The translations under genes were made by a program, and so were the position numbers. From NCBI RefSeq assembly GCF_018131185.1, contig NZ_JAFCJE010000008.1:186001-250000 (forward strand): a DNA stretch of 64,000 nt, read 5' to 3'. Source of the stretch: Bradyrhizobium diazoefficiens (GTDB lineage: Bacteria > Pseudomonadota > Alphaproteobacteria > Rhizobiales > Xanthobacteraceae). Below the pieces are notes generated by a model. It searched no databases and was not told where the DNA came from. It saw nothing but the letters and a program-made list of their open reading frames with translations. Positions 23,749 through 33,222 of this stretch are shown piece after piece; position 1 is the stretch's first letter, and the number at the start of each line of letters is the position of its first letter.

Positions 23749-25956
23749 TCACCTCGCTAGTCTCCGCCGCGTTGCCGTGCGGCCGAACAGGGTTCGGAAT
23801 GCACTGACGATGGCGGCGGCGAAGTCGGGATCGTTGATGTTCTTCGGGACACGAAGGAGCTGACGATTGCCGGTCTGCCGTACCGTGCGCTCGAGCGTGC
23901 GGAACAGCGCGGCGTCGGCGTCCGGATCCCAGAACGGTTGGCCCGGCGCATCGAGCGCGGAGACACCGCCTTCGGGCAACAGGAAGCGCACAGGGCCATC
24001 CATCTGGTTGAGCCGCTCGCCGATCCAGCGGCCAATCCGCTCGTTCTCTTCCACGGTCGTCCGCATCAACGTCACCTGCGGATTATGGACGTGGAACTTG
24101 CGGCCGCGGTAGCGCTCGGGAATGGTCTCGGGCGCGCCGAAATTGACCATGTCCAGCGCGCCGACCGAGCCGACATAGGGGATGCGCGTGCGGATGACCG
24201 CACCGAGGCGGTCCTCCGTCGCCGGAAACACGCCGCCCATGAGGAGATCGCAGATCTCGGTCGTGGTGAGGTCGATGACGGCGGCGAGCTGGCCGGACTC
24301 GACGAGCTTCTCCATGGAGCGGCCGCCGACGCCGGTGGCGTGGAAGACCAGGCACTCGAAATCGTCACGCAGATCGACGGCGATCTTCTGCACAGCCGGC
24401 GTCGTCACGCCGAACATGGTGATGCCGACCGAAGGCAGGCCGGTCTCGGATGCCGTGGCGGCGCGCGCATCGAGGCGCGCTTTGACCATGCCGGCGATCG
24501 CATGGGCGCCGTTGGCCAGCACCGCGCGAGAAATCGAGTTCAGCCCCTGCACGTCGGTGACGGAGTACATCATCGTGATGTCGGCCGGGCCGACATAGGG
24601 CCCGACGTCACCGGACGCGACGGAGGAGATGATCAGCTTGGGCACGCCGACCGGGAGCGCGCGCATTCCCGGAGCAACCAGCGAGGCCGCGCCGGACCCG
24701 CCGGCCGAGATCACGCCGGCGACATTGCCCTGGCGCCGCAGCCAGTTGGCGAACGCATCGGCCATCGCGGTCACGGCAACCCCGCGATCCGGCCCGAATA
24801 CCGCAGCCCCGCCGCGGCCGTGATTCAGGGCGATCTCCTGCGCGGAGACATCGCAGGACGAATGCTTTCCGCTGGTCGAGACGTCGACCAGCCGCGTGCG
24901 CAGGCCGCTTTCAGCGATGATGTCGCGGATGTAGCGCAGCTCGATGCTCTTGGTGTCGAGCGTGCCGACGACCAGCACCACCGGTGGGCCCGCGGTCTGC
25001 GCCGCTACCGGCTCGCGCTTGCGCCGCGCCGTATCGTCGAGCCGCGCGACTTGCGTCGAGAGCGTGCGCGCCGCCGCCTCGATGCGGGCGATCGGCACCG
25101 GCTGCGACCACCGCGTCGGCAGCGTCGGGTTGGAGATGTAGATGCGGATCGGACCGTCGCGGCGCGGGGCCGGCGCCGGTTTGGCTTCGGTGCCGGACGC
25201 CGCGACATCGACATCGGGCTCGAGCTCGGCGTGAAGCCCGACGCCGAGCAGGCGCTGCTGCAGCTCGCGGTCGGCGGCAAGCCGCGCGGAATCGATGATG
25301 CGGTTGATGCGCCCGTTGACCATGATCGCGACGTTGCGCGAGATCGCGGTGGCGACGCCGATATTCTGCTCGATCACGAGCACGGACATATCGCCGTCCT
25401 CGCCTAGCCGCAGCAGCATCTCCTCGACCTGCGTCACGATGACAGGCGCAAGGCCCTCGGTCGGCTCGTCCATGATTAAAAGCTGCGGATTGGTGAGCAG
25501 CGCGCGCGAAATCGCCAGCATCTGCTGCTCGCCGCCGGAGAGCTGGCCGCCGCCGTGATCCCGGCGCTCGGCAAGGCGGGGGAAGGTGTCGTAGATGCGC
25601 TCGACCGTCCAGGCACCTCGCCGCATCCCGCCGGCGAGCTGCAGATGCTCCTCGACGCTGAGCGAGCGCCAGAGCCGGCGGCCCTGCGGCACATAGCCGA
25701 CGCCGAGCCGGGCGATCTGGGCGGAAGGCCGCTGCGTGACGTCCTCGCCGCGAACGCGGATCGAGCCGCCGCTCACGGCCACCAGCCCCATGATCGCCTT
25801 GCACAGCGTGGTCTTGCCCATGCCGTTGCGGCCGACGACGGAGAACACGCCGCTCTCCAGCGTGAGGTCGACGCCTTGCAGGGCGTGCGAATGACCGTAA
25901 TAGACGTCGAGCCCGCGGACCTCGAGTGCGGCGGCGGAGCGGCGGACCTCACTCAT
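23749..25956 (-). CDS. LivF-type ABC ATPase fused to Tm-1-like (UPF0261) domain
   Basis: A 735-residue fusion. Residues 1-245 are a complete ABC ATPase of the LivF class: Walker A GRNGMGKT (42-49), signature LSGGEQQ (139-145), Walker [11 protein letters not shown] (159-168). A charged/Pro-Ala linker with predicted helix (about 246-322) joins it to a full-length UPF0261/Tm-1-like domain (about 325-735) beginning [20 protein letters not shown]. Tm-1-like domains bind ATP. The ATG at 25956 overlaps the end of the LivG gene by 8 bp; further upstream codons belong to the LivG region. No stop, frameshift or duplicated start lies in the linker, so the fusion looks genuine. It would couple importer energising to a second nucleotide-binding module. 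Confidence 0.9.
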   Translation of the reverse strand: MSEVRRSAAALEVRGLDVYYGHSHALQGVDLTLESGVFSVVGRNGMGKTTLCKAIMGLVAVSGGSIRVRGEDVTQRPSAQIARLGVGYVPQGRRLWRSLSVEEHLQLAGGMRRGAWTVERIYDTFPRLAERRDHGGGQLSGGEQQMLAISRALLTNPQLLIMDEPTEGLAPVIVTQVEEMLLRLGEDGDMSVLVIEQNIGVATAISRNVAIMVNGRINRIIDSARLAADRELQQRLLGVGLHAELEPDVDVAASGTEAKPAPAPRRDGPIRIYISNPTLPTRWSQPVPIARIEAAARTLSTQVARLDDTARRKREPVAAQTAGPPVVLVVGTLDTKSIELRYIRDIIAESGLRTRLVDVSTSGKHSSCDVSAQEIALNHGRGGAAVFGPDRGVAVTAMADAFANWLRRQGNVAGVISAGGSGAASLVAPGMRALPVGVPKLIISSVASGDVGPYVGPADITMMYSVTDVQGLNSISRAVLANGAHAIAGMVKARLDARAATASETGLPSVGITMFGVTTPAVQKIAVDLRDDFECLVFHATGVGGRSMEKLVESGQLAAVIDLTTTEICDLLMGGVFPATEDRLGAVIRTRIPYVGSVGALDMVNFGAPETIPERYRGRKFHVHNPQVTLMRTTVEENERIGRWIGERLNQMDGPVRFLLPEGGVSALDAPGQPFWDPDADAALFRTLERTVRQTGNRQLLRVPKNINDPDFAAAIVSAFRTLFGRTATRRRLAR

Positions 25957-26731
25957 GGCCGCCTCCGAGATAAAGCTCCTGCACCTCGGGGTCGGACTGG
26001 ATCTCCTCCGGCAGGCCCTCCTTGAAGACGCGGCCATTGTGCATCATCGTGACGCTCTCGACGACGCGTAGCGCGACGTCCATGTCGTGCTCGATGATGA
26101 TGTAGCCGATATGCGCCGGGAGCGAGGTCAGGATCTCGATCAGCTCGGCCCGTTCGGTCGGCGACAGGCCCGCGGCCGGCTCGTCGAACAGGACGAAGCG
26201 CGGGGCGCCGGCGAGCGCCAGCGCGATCTCGAGCTGGCGCTGCTGGCCGTGCGCGAGCTCGGCGACGCGCTGATCCTTCACGGCCGAAAGATGCACGGCC
26301 TGAACCAGATTGTCGGCCGCATGCATCAGGGCATCGTTCTGTCCCGGACGCAGGAACGAGTAGCGCCCGCGCGAGACGCCGCGGCAGGCGAGGTAGACGT
26401 TGTCCTGCACGGTGAGGCCGGGGAACAGCGCCGAGATCTGGTAGGTCCGGCGCAGCCCGCGCCGGATTCGCTCGTAGGGCGGGAAGTGGGTGACGTCCTC
26501 GCCGAAGAAGCGGATGGTGCCGGAGGAGGGCGCGAAGTCTCCGGTGATGCAGTTGAACAGAGTTGTCTTGCCGGCACCGTTGGAGCCGAGCACGGCGCGC
26601 CGCTCGCCGGGGCGTACGGTCATGGTGACATCGGTCAGCGCAGCGAGCGCGCCGAATAATCTCGTCACACCGCGCAGCTCAAGCGCTGCACCGGCGCCGA
26701 CGGCCGAAAGGCGTTGCGCGACGCTATCCAT
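25949..26731 (-). CDS. LivG-type ABC transporter ATPase
   Basis: A 260-residue ATP-binding protein of the branched-chain amino acid class. Walker A GSNGAGKT is at 49-56; the signature region is unusual, [12 protein letters not shown], as in LivG proteins, followed by Walker [14 protein letters not shown]. It pairs with the fused LivF-type ATPase to drive the LivH/LivM permease. It overlaps LivM by 8 bp upstream and the LivF fusion by 8 bp downstream, indicating tight translational coupling. Substrate cannot be deduced; the operon suggests an organic compound destined for the molybdenum hydroxylase pathway. Confidence 0.93.
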   Translation of the reverse strand: MDSVAQRLSAVGAGAALELRGVTRLFGALAALTDVTMTVRPGERRAVLGSNGAGKTTLFNCITGDFAPSSGTIRFFGEDVTHFPPYERIRRGLRRTYQISALFPGLTVQDNVYLACRGVSRGRYSFLRPGQNDALMHAADNLVQAVHLSAVKDQRVAELAHGQQRQLEIALALAGAPRFVLFDEPAAGLSPTERAELIEILTSLPAHIGYIIIEHDMDVALRVVESVTMMHNGRVFKEGLPEEIQSDPEVQELYLGGGHE

Positions 26732-27806
26732 GGCCGCGTCCTCCGCCAGGTCGATTTGCGGCCGGACGCCGGCTCTGACGCCAGCGCTGCCACAGGCCGA
26801 TGACGCCGTCCGAGGACCAGAACACGATGGCGAGAAAGCCGAGCCCGATCAGCAGCCGGAAGCGGTTGCCGTCGAGGCCGATCCTGACCAGGAAGTCGAG
26901 CGCGAAGGTGCGCAGCAGCACGAAGATCAGCGCGCCGATGAAGGGGCCGATGGGGCGTGTGATGCCGCCGACGACGGCGATGATCAGAACGTCGATGCAG
27001 GCCCCGACGCTGACCGAGCCCGGCGAGATCTGGCGGTAGTTCCAGACCTGGAGCACGCCGGCCAGCGCGGCCACGAAGGAAGCGAAGGCATAGGCCGCGA
27101 TGCGGTGCGCATTGACGTTGAAGCCGAGCGCCGCCATGCGGCGCGGATTGTCGCGCACGCCCTGAAGGGCGAGGCCGAAGGGTGCGCGCGAAAGATATTC
27201 GACCGCGAAATAGCAGAGCGCGGCGACCGCCAGCACGATGTAATAGAAGGGAATGTCGGCGCGCCAGTTGACGCCCCAGAAATGTGGCGTGGCCACGGTA
27301 TTGATGCCGGTATGGCCGTTGAAGATCGCCCAGTTCTGATTGGTGAAATAGTAGAAGGCAGCTCCGATCGCGAGCGTGATCATGATGGTGTAGATGCCCT
27401 CGGTGCGCACGGCGAGCGCGCCGCCGAGCGTGCCGAACGCGGTTGCCAGCGCCAGCGCCATGGGGACCGCGAGCCACCACGGCCAGCCCAGGCTGATATT
27501 GGCGTTGCCGCTGACGCCGAACACGGCGACCATGTAGGCCGAGAAGCCCGCGATGGTGAGCTGCATCAGGCTGACCATGCCGCCATAGCCGGCGAGGAAC
27601 ATCAGGCTCAGCGCCATGGTGCCGAGAATGAGGGTGGAGGCGAAGATCTCGATCAGGAAAAAGCCGTTGGCGATCAGCGGCATGATCACGAGAACGACCG
27701 CGACGATCCAGGCCGCGGGATTGTTGATCTCCGGCCACGTCCGGGCCGCGCGCTGCGCCAGTGTGGCGGGAGGTGCGGTAACGCGGGCATCGTGGGCGAG
27801 CGACAT
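26724..27806 (-). CDS. LivM-type ABC transporter permease
   Basis: A 360-residue permease with eight to ten hydrophobic segments and the LivM family hallmarks: GYGGMVSLMQLTIAGFSAYM early, GALAVRTEGIYTIMITLAIG in the middle, and a long cytoplasmic loop before GVLQVWNYRQISPGS. LivM and LivH form the membrane channel of type I amino acid/amide importers. The ATG at 27806 lies 1 bp after the LivH stop. An arginine/glycine-rich C-terminal tail of about 20 residues is a little longer than usual and overlaps the LivG start. Confidence 0.92.
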   Translation of the reverse strand: MSLAHDARVTAPPATLAQRAARTWPEINNPAAWIVAVVLVIMPLIANGFFLIEIFASTLILGTMALSLMFLAGYGGMVSLMQLTIAGFSAYMVAVFGVSGNANISLGWPWWLAVPMALALATAFGTLGGALAVRTEGIYTIMITLAIGAAFYYFTNQNWAIFNGHTGINTVATPHFWGVNWRADIPFYYIVLAVAALCYFAVEYLSRAPFGLALQGVRDNPRRMAALGFNVNAHRIAAYAFASFVAALAGVLQVWNYRQISPGSVSVGACIDVLIIAVVGGITRPIGPFIGALIFVLLRTFALDFLVRIGLDGNRFRLLIGLGFLAIVFWSSDGVIGLWQRWRQSRRPAANRPGGGRGHG

Positions 27807-27807
27807 G

Positions 27808-28818
27808 TCAGCGCCTCGCCAACAGGCCTTGCGGCCGGATCGCCAGCACCAGCACCATGATCAGGAAGGTCACGACGATGGCGTAGGTCGGGATGTAGAC
27901 CGAGCCGAGCTGCTCGGCGAGGCCGATGATGAGCGCCCCGAGTGCCGCGCCGGGGATCGAGCCCATGCCGCCCACGATCACGACGACGAGCGAGGCCAAC
28001 AGGAATCGAATGTCCTCACCCGGCGATAACGACTGGAAGGTGCCGCCGACGACGCCGGCCATGCCCGCAAGTCCCGCGCCAAACGCGAACACGGCTACGA
28101 AGACGAGCTGGATACGCACACCGGTCGCAGCGAGGATATCGCGGTCGTCGACACCGGCGCGGATGATCATGCCGATGCGAGTGCGGTTGAGCGCAAGCCA
28201 CATCGCCACGCCGATGATCACGGATGCTACGAAGATCACCAGCCGCACCATGGGATATCTGAGATAGACCGGCTCGCCAGAGGATTTGATTGCCGTGACC
28301 AGCGGCAGCTCCACGGGGCCGATCAGCCAGTTCGGTGTCTGGATCTGGTAGAAATCGCCGCCGCAGGCCCACAGCATGAGATCGGCGAACACGATTGAAA
28401 GCCCGATCGTCACCATGGTCTGCCTGAGATCCTGCCCCTCTATCCGGCGGAACACGATCACTTGGAGCAGGACGCCCACCATGGCGGTGAGGATGAAGGC
28501 GACGATGAAGCTGAGCACCCAGGAGCCGGTCGCCGTACTGACGGCGTAGCCGACATAGCCGCCGAACAGGTAGAGCGAGCCGTGTGCGAGGTTGACGTTG
28601 CGCATCAATCCGAAGATCAGCGTGAAGCCGCTGGCGACGAGGAAATAGAGCCCTCCAAGCGTGATGCCGTTGAAGACGGCGTTGAGGAAGACGCGCTTGC
28701 GGCCGACGGCTTCTTCGAGACCCGGCGGCCAGACCGCGAAGATCAGCCAGAGCGCGACGGCAACGGCAATAATCAAAATCAGTGCCCAGGCCGGATGGCG
28801 TTCGACAAAGCGGCTCAT
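27808..28818 (-). CDS. LivH-type ABC transporter permease
   Basis: A 336-residue permease of the LivH family: GITLGGLYFLVASGFTLIFG (about 49-68) and the following MRNVNLAHGSLYLFGGYVGY (about 69-88) are its signature, and GVDDRDILAATGVR marks the cytoplasmic coupling loop. The start at 28818 gives a hydrophobic N-terminal helix right away; the open frame further upstream to 29097 runs through the intergenic region and part of the AraC gene and is spurious. It is the first gene of the 18-gene collinear run; the 223 bp upstream of it probably contain a promoter. Confidence 0.92.
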   Translation of the reverse strand: MSRFVERHPAWALILIIAVAVALWLIFAVWPPGLEEAVGRKRVFLNAVFNGITLGGLYFLVASGFTLIFGLMRNVNLAHGSLYLFGGYVGYAVSTATGSWVLSFIVAFILTAMVGVLLQVIVFRRIEGQDLRQTMVTIGLSIVFADLMLWACGGDFYQIQTPNWLIGPVELPLVTAIKSSGEPVYLRYPMVRLVIFVASVIIGVAMWLALNRTRIGMIIRAGVDDRDILAATGVRIQLVFVAVFAFGAGLAGMAGVVGGTFQSLSPGEDIRFLLASLVVVIVGGMGSIPGAALGALIIGLAEQLGSVYIPTYAIVVTFLIMVLVLAIRPQGLLARR

Positions 28819-29041
28819 GCTCTCGCCCCGCACACGGGGATAGGTCGCGAAGGCGCGGGCACAGCCCAACCGTCTCCCCGCAGGCGCGGAGAGGAGGGAT
28901 GCAAGCCCCTGCCGGCTGCGAGCCCTGCCATGGACGAACGTCCTCCCTGGACCAGCGACCCTCTTTCGGGATCGCGTTGCCCGCATCCTAGCGAGGCTGC
29001 GAGAGTGACGTTTGATCGTGAGTATCTTTTCGTGGCCGCGC
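28819..29041. other. Probable leader/promoter region of the LivH operon
   Basis: A 223-bp non-coding stretch between the AraC-type gene and LivH, both on the minus strand. It includes a bulged inverted repeat around 28873-28892 of the CTCTCC...GGAGAG type that recurs elsewhere in the window. No confident -35/-10 pair was identified by eye. It is the only gap over 31 bp between here and 9159, so the promoter of the long operon should lie here unless transcription reads through from the AraC gene. Confidence 0.4.
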
Positions 29042-29869
29042 TCAGGCGCGCAAAATCTTGGCTGCGCGGCGATAATCGGTCGGGGCCATCCCGACATTGG
29101 CGGCGAAGAAGCGGGTGAAGCCGCTCTGCGAGGAGAAGCCGAGATCGAATCCGATGTCCGCGATCGGCGTCTCGCTCGCCACCAGGGCGTCGAGTGCCTG
29201 TTCCATGATCAACGTGTTGAGATAGAGATTTGGGGTGACGCCGGTCTGTGTGCGGAACAGACGGTAGAAGTGCGGCCGGGATAGGCCGGATTCGCGCGCG
29301 ATCGTATCGAGCTCGATTTCGGCACCGGGGCTTTCCGACATCATCTTGATGCATTTGCGCACGCGGAAATCGGTGACGGACCCGCTTGCGCGCGGATCGC
29401 GGGCGATCTCGGCCTGCTGCCAGCTTTCGTCGTAGCAGATGTCGATCAACCTCCGCAGCTCGGAATCCAGACTGGAGAGCGATGGTGCGCCGCACACGAG
29501 CGCGGCGGTTCGCCTGATGTGCTTGTCGAGGGCCGGCGTGCGCTTGAACTGGGTGCGGCCGAAACGCAGCCGGTGGGTGCCCGAAGCATCTGGTGCAAAC
29601 CATTCGGCATTGACGTAGAGCACGAAGAAGATCGCGCCTCCTTCCAGATCGGCAGGCAGGAAATTGTGCGGCTCCCAGGGGTTGACCGCGACGACGGACG
29701 ACTCGGTGAGATCGTGGTGCCCGTCGGACACGTCGATGCATGCGGGCATGCCGCCGACATGGAAGATCAGATGACCTTCGCGATGGGCGTGGATATTGAA
29801 AGGGCGGTTCAACTGATAAACCGTCGCCCGACCGAACCGGCCGTGGAAGACGGCGAGCGCACGGCTCAT
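29042..29869 (-). CDS. AraC-family transcriptional regulator
   Basis: A 275-residue regulator with an N-terminal cupin-like sensing domain (HAHREGHLIFHVGG, about 27-40; NPWEPHNF near 63-70) and a C-terminal pair of helix-turn-helix motifs (about 175-275), including LDTIARESGLSRPHFYRLF and IADIGFDLGFSSQSGFTRFF. The family typically senses a small effector and activates adjacent genes. It lies between the solute-binding protein gene (121 bp upstream) and the LivH operon (223 bp downstream), so it is the obvious local regulator of both, probably responding to the imported compound or a metabolite (inference). Confidence 0.92.
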   Translation of the reverse strand: MSRALAVFHGRFGRATVYQLNRPFNIHAHREGHLIFHVGGMPACIDVSDGHHDLTESSVVAVNPWEPHNFLPADLEGGAIFFVLYVNAEWFAPDASGTHRLRFGRTQFKRTPALDKHIRRTAALVCGAPSLSSLDSELRRLIDICYDESWQQAEIARDPRASGSVTDFRVRKCIKMMSESPGAEIELDTIARESGLSRPHFYRLFRTQTGVTPNLYLNTLIMEQALDALVASETPIADIGFDLGFSSQSGFTRFFAANVGMAPTDYRRAAKILRA

Positions 29870-29990
29870 GCCTTCCCCTCCCGAATGTTCTTGTCTTTTC
29901 GGTCAGCGTTCAACAACGCCGACAAGTTTGCAAGAGCGGAGAGCGACCGCGTCAGCAAGTCGCTCCCCGGTTCCGTCCAGGCGTGATGCG

Positions 29991-31241
29991 TCAGTACTTC
30001 TTACATTCCGGCACGGTGCGGCTCGGCAGCCCGATCTTCGAGAATACGGCCGGATCATAGCCCAGCGTCTGGTTCACGTTCGGGATCACCTTCACGACCT
30101 TGCTGAACAGCGCGCCCTTGCCGTCGTCGACGACTTCTGTGACGAAGTTGGTGCCGATCGCCTGGCGGTTGGAGTCGAGCTTGATCTTGCCGTTCGGCGC
30201 ATCGATCTCGATCTTCGCCAGCGCCTCCTTGAACTTCGCCTGGTTGTTGGAAAGATCGCCATTGACCTGACGCAGGGCGAGGATCAGCGCCATGGTCGAG
30301 TCATAGTAGTTGGTCGCGAGCAGCGACGGGCTCGGGAAGCGCTTGTTGGGCGGGAAGGCGTCCTGATAGGCCTTCACGAATTTCTGCCAGCCCGGATCTT
30401 CCCAGGTGTCGGCTTGGCCGCTGGCCGCGATGGTGCCGATGAGAGCGTTCTTGGCGTTGCCCTTGGACGACAGGATCGTCTGGTCGATCATGATGGAGCC
30501 GCCCATCAGATGCGCCTTGCCGCCGGCCTGCTGGTACTGGTTGAGGAAGTTGACGGCGTCGGCGCCGCCGAGGCCGAGATAGATCGCGTCGACATCGTCG
30601 GGCAGTGCGGCGATGACCGAAGCGAAATCCTTGGTGCCGAGCGGCACCCATTGCCGGTTGGTGACCTGCCCGCCGGCGCCGCAGAATTCGAGCACGAGGC
30701 CGAACACCTGGGTGTAGATGAAGGAATAGTCCTCGCCGACGGTTGCGATCTTGCGATACTTCTTCTCCTCATAGGCGTATTTGCCGAGGCCCACCTGCCA
30801 TTGTGCGCCGTCCATGTTGTAGCGGAAGAAGTTCGGGGCAGGATCGACATAGGTGGTTTCCTGCGCGCCGGAGGCCGCATTGATGAAAGTCAGCTCCGGA
30901 TGGGTCTTCGCGAAGTTCTTGACCGCGATGCCCTCGTCGCCGGACAGCGGCGAGAGCAGGATTTGGACCTTGTCCTGCTCGATCAGCTTGCGCACGGCGC
31001 GCACCGCCGAGTCCGGCGTCGCGTCGGTCGAGGCGACGATGAATTCGAGCTCCTTGTCGCCGATTTTCTTGCCCAGCACGTTGAGCGCGGTCTGGTGGCC
31101 GCGCATGCCGTCCTCGCCGAGCACCGTGTAGGTGCCTTCGAGGGTCGCGGTCACGCCCACCTTGATTTTTTCCTGGGCGATCGCTGCGCCCGAAAGAAAC
31201 AGGCTGCTCAGCGCGAGCAGTCCCACACTGCATTTCGACAT
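29991..31241 (-). CDS. ABC transporter solute-binding protein, amino acid/amide class
   Basis: A 416-residue periplasmic protein with a clear signal peptide (MSKCSVGLLALSSLFLSGAA, cut near AIAQ-EK). The mature protein begins EKIKVGVTATLEGTYTVLGE, the first strand of LivK-type binding proteins, and is full length. A GGAGGAGC-type ribosome site precedes the ATG. It would deliver substrate to the LivHMGF-type transporter encoded downstream. Two cysteines (CGAGGQ and the C-terminal ECKKY) could form a disulfide. It differs clearly from the truncated binding protein at the window start. Confidence 0.92.
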   Translation of the reverse strand: MSKCSVGLLALSSLFLSGAAIAQEKIKVGVTATLEGTYTVLGEDGMRGHQTALNVLGKKIGDKELEFIVASTDATPDSAVRAVRKLIEQDKVQILLSPLSGDEGIAVKNFAKTHPELTFINAASGAQETTYVDPAPNFFRYNMDGAQWQVGLGKYAYEEKKYRKIATVGEDYSFIYTQVFGLVLEFCGAGGQVTNRQWVPLGTKDFASVIAALPDDVDAIYLGLGGADAVNFLNQYQQAGGKAHLMGGSIMIDQTILSSKGNAKNALIGTIAASGQADTWEDPGWQKFVKAYQDAFPPNKRFPSPSLLATNYYDSTMALILALRQVNGDLSNNQAKFKEALAKIEIDAPNGKIKLDSNRQAIGTNFVTEVVDDGKGALFSKVVKVIPNVNQTLGYDPAVFSKIGLPSRTVPECKKY

Positions 31242-31495
31242 TGTGCTCCTCCCTGTGACGTCGATTTATGGCCGTGCCGAACTGGCGCGGCGCCGCGTGA
31301 CTCTCGAAGGCCCGCGGCTTTGAAGAGAAGCTAGCCGAAGTCGCACGCGGTGCATGCGCGGGCGCCTGCCTTGGTTTGACGGGCAGTCTCATTTTGGATG
31401 TTGCGGCGCAAATGGTTCCGCGGTGCAGCAGCGCGGGTCGCAGGAACGCTTCCGGTGGGGCTCCGTTAGCGGAGCACATCCGCTGGAGCCACTTC

Positions 31496-32353
31496 ATGAC
31501 CGACTATCCGAAGCCACCCTATCCGTCGCAGCAGCAACCGATGCCCGGTTCGACGCGTGCGATGAAGCCACGCCCCGATCATGGCGAGGAGAGCTACAAG
31601 GGCTCGGGACGACTGGCCGGAAAGAAGGCGCTCATCACCGGGGGCGACAGCGGCATCGGCCGCGCGGTCGCGATCGCCTACGCGCGTGAAGGCGCCGACA
31701 TCGTCATCTCCTACTTGAACGAGGACGAGGATGCGGCCGAGGTCAAGGCGCTGGTGGAGCGGGAGGGACGCAAGGCGATCCTCATGCCCGGTGACATCGG
31801 CAATCCCGAGCACTGCCGCGCCATCGTACGCCACACCGTCGAGGAACTCGGCGGCATCGATATCCTCGTCAACAATGCGGCCCATCAGGCCACGTTCGGG
31901 GATATCGGAGACATCAGCGACGAGGAGTGGCAGCTCACGTTCGAGACCAACATCCACGCCATGTTCTATCTGACCAAAGCGGCCGTGCCTCACATGCGGC
32001 CGGGCGCTGCGATCATCAACACGGCCTCGGTGAACTCGGACATGCCGAACCCAACTCTCCTGGCTTACGCCACGACCAAGGGCGCCATCCAGAATTTTAC
32101 GGGCGGGCTGGCGCAAATGCTGGCGGAGAAGGGCATTCGGGTCAACGCCGTTGCGCCGGGACCGATCTGGACGCCGCTGATTCCATCGACCATGTCGGAG
32201 GAACGGGTCAAGAACTTCGGCAAGCAGGTCCCGATGCAGCGGGCCGGCCAGCCGGCCGAACTCGCGACCGCCTACGTCATGTTGGCCGATCCGCTCTCGA
32301 GTTACACCTCAGGGGCGACGTTGGCCGTCACCGGTGGGAAGCCGTTCATCTGA
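31496..32353 (+). CDS. SDR-family oxidoreductase, YghA/GSP39-like
   Basis: A 285-residue short-chain dehydrogenase with the N-terminal extension (PKPPYPSQQQPMPGSTRAM) typical of the YghA/general stress protein 39 group. The NAD(P)-binding motif TGGDSGIG is at 48-55, and the catalytic residues Ser178, Tyr191 and Lys195 (YATTK) are present. Start at 31496 is supported by a GGAG site about 8 bases upstream; longer frames to 31376 lack homology. These enzymes are often induced by osmotic or oxidative stress but their substrates are not known. Convergent with the DUF892 gene; a hairpin lies between them. Confidence 0.9.
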   Translation: MTDYPKPPYPSQQQPMPGSTRAMKPRPDHGEESYKGSGRLAGKKALITGGDSGIGRAVAIAYAREGADIVISYLNEDEDAAEVKALVEREGRKAILMPGDIGNPEHCRAIVRHTVEELGGIDILVNNAAHQATFGDIGDISDEEWQLTFETNIHAMFYLTKAAVPHMRPGAAIINTASVNSDMPNPTLLAYATTKGAIQNFTGGLAQMLAEKGIRVNAVAPGPIWTPLIPSTMSEERVKNFGKQVPMQRAGQPAELATAYVMLADPLSSYTSGATLAVTGGKPFI

Positions 32354-32374
32354 CCGTTTCTTAGCTCATAGAAT

Positions 32375-32405
32375 CGTGGCGGCACCGGGAGGCCGGGCCG
32401 CCACG
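32375..32405. terminator. Hairpin between convergent genes
   Basis: CGTGGCGGC and GCCGCCACG form a 9-bp perfect stem around a 13-base loop, between the ends of the SDR gene (plus) and the DUF892 gene (minus). There is no strong T-run on either side, so intrinsic termination is plausible but not certain. Confidence 0.5.
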
Positions 32406-32424
32406 TCGCAATGGCAGATCCTTA

Positions 32425-32940
32425 TCAGGCGGCGTTGGAAGCCTTGGCGTTGACGCCCTTGCGAAGCGCCACCGTGTTCAGCTTGGTATTGGCCGCCTTC
32501 TCTTCGTTCAGGTTCGTCGTGAGGAAACGCACGATGTCGTCGTGGCCGAGTTGTTCCGCCCAGGCGATCAGCGTGCCGTAGCGGCACATCTCGTAGTGCT
32601 CCACGGCTTGCGCATTGGCGACGATCGCCGCGTCGAGAACGGCCTTGTCCTCGATCTCACTCGCGGTCGCGTCGGCTTCCTCGATCAGGCCGTCGATGGC
32701 CGGACACTGCGTGCCGCTGGGCTCCTTGCCGAGCTTGGCGAACACTTTGTCGAGTCGTTCGACCTGCTTGTTGGTCTCGTCCAGATGAGCTTTCAGTCCG
32801 GCCGCGAGGTCCCTGTTGGTCGCCTTGTCGATCATCTTGGGCAGCGCCTTCAGGATCTGCTGCTCCGCGTAATAGATGTCCTGCAGCCCGTGCAGCAGCA
32901 GGTCTTCCATCGATTTGATGTCCTTGGTGAAGAATCCCAT
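32425..32940 (-). CDS. DUF892 (YciE/YciF) ferritin-like protein
   Basis: A 171-residue four-helix protein of the DUF892 family, ferritin-like and induced by stress in many bacteria. Helix motifs are LLLHGLQDIYYAEQQILKAL (about 14-33), a glutamate-rich second helix and AQAVEHYEMCRYGTLIAWAE (about 113-132). The glutamate/histidine pattern could bind a di-metal centre, though iron storage has not been firmly shown for the family. The start at 32940 follows AGGAGAC; the longer frame to 33204 is antisense to the small protein gene. A second copy lies at 63401-63967. Confidence 0.9.
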   Translation of the reverse strand: MGFFTKDIKSMEDLLLHGLQDIYYAEQQILKALPKMIDKATNRDLAAGLKAHLDETNKQVERLDKVFAKLGKEPSGTQCPAIDGLIEEADATASEIEDKAVLDAAIVANAQAVEHYEMCRYGTLIAWAEQLGHDDIVRFLTTNLNEEKAANTKLNTVALRKGVNAKASNAA

Positions 32941-33027
32941 AAAAGACGTCTCCTTTTCACAATGATGACACTGGAACGCCGGACGCCCGCAGCTGTTCCA
33001 TTCCCGTGTGCTGACCAGGAGAGCCGA

Positions 33028-33222
33028 ATGAGCGATGGAGTTGATCATCTCGCGGGCCTGCTCGGACGCGCCGCGATGGACGTGTGGGGCGACATGCCTC
33101 GCGACATCCAGGAAGCGCTGTTCGAGGCCGCCATGAAGGGACGCGCGAGCGAGCGTGAGGAGCTCGCGCGGCTGCTGCACGAGCGGCATCCGCGCACGCT
33201 TCATCCGGCGCGGCCGGGATGA
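33028..33222 (+). CDS. Small conserved-type hypothetical protein (64 aa)
   Basis: A 64-residue acidic/helical protein beginning MSDGVDHLAGLLGRAAMDVW and ending in a basic HERHPRTLHPARPG tail. A strong AGGAG site lies 6 bases ahead of the ATG, which decides this start inside a much longer open frame that begins at 32542 on the opposite side of the DUF892 gene. Composition (amphipathic helices, DIQEALFEAAM) looks like real protein, unlike the surrounding antisense frames. It is divergent from the DUF892 gene and may share stress regulation. Function unknown. Confidence 0.6.
   Translation: MSDGVDHLAGLLGRAAMDVWGDMPRDIQEALFEAAMKGRASEREELARLLHERHPRTLHPARPG

Noticed and set aside
23749-25956. Interpretation of the ABC-UPF0261 fusion as a sequencing frameshift between two genes
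   Set aside because: The linker is continuous in one frame, has protein-like composition, and no separate start with a ribosome site precedes the UPF0261 domain.
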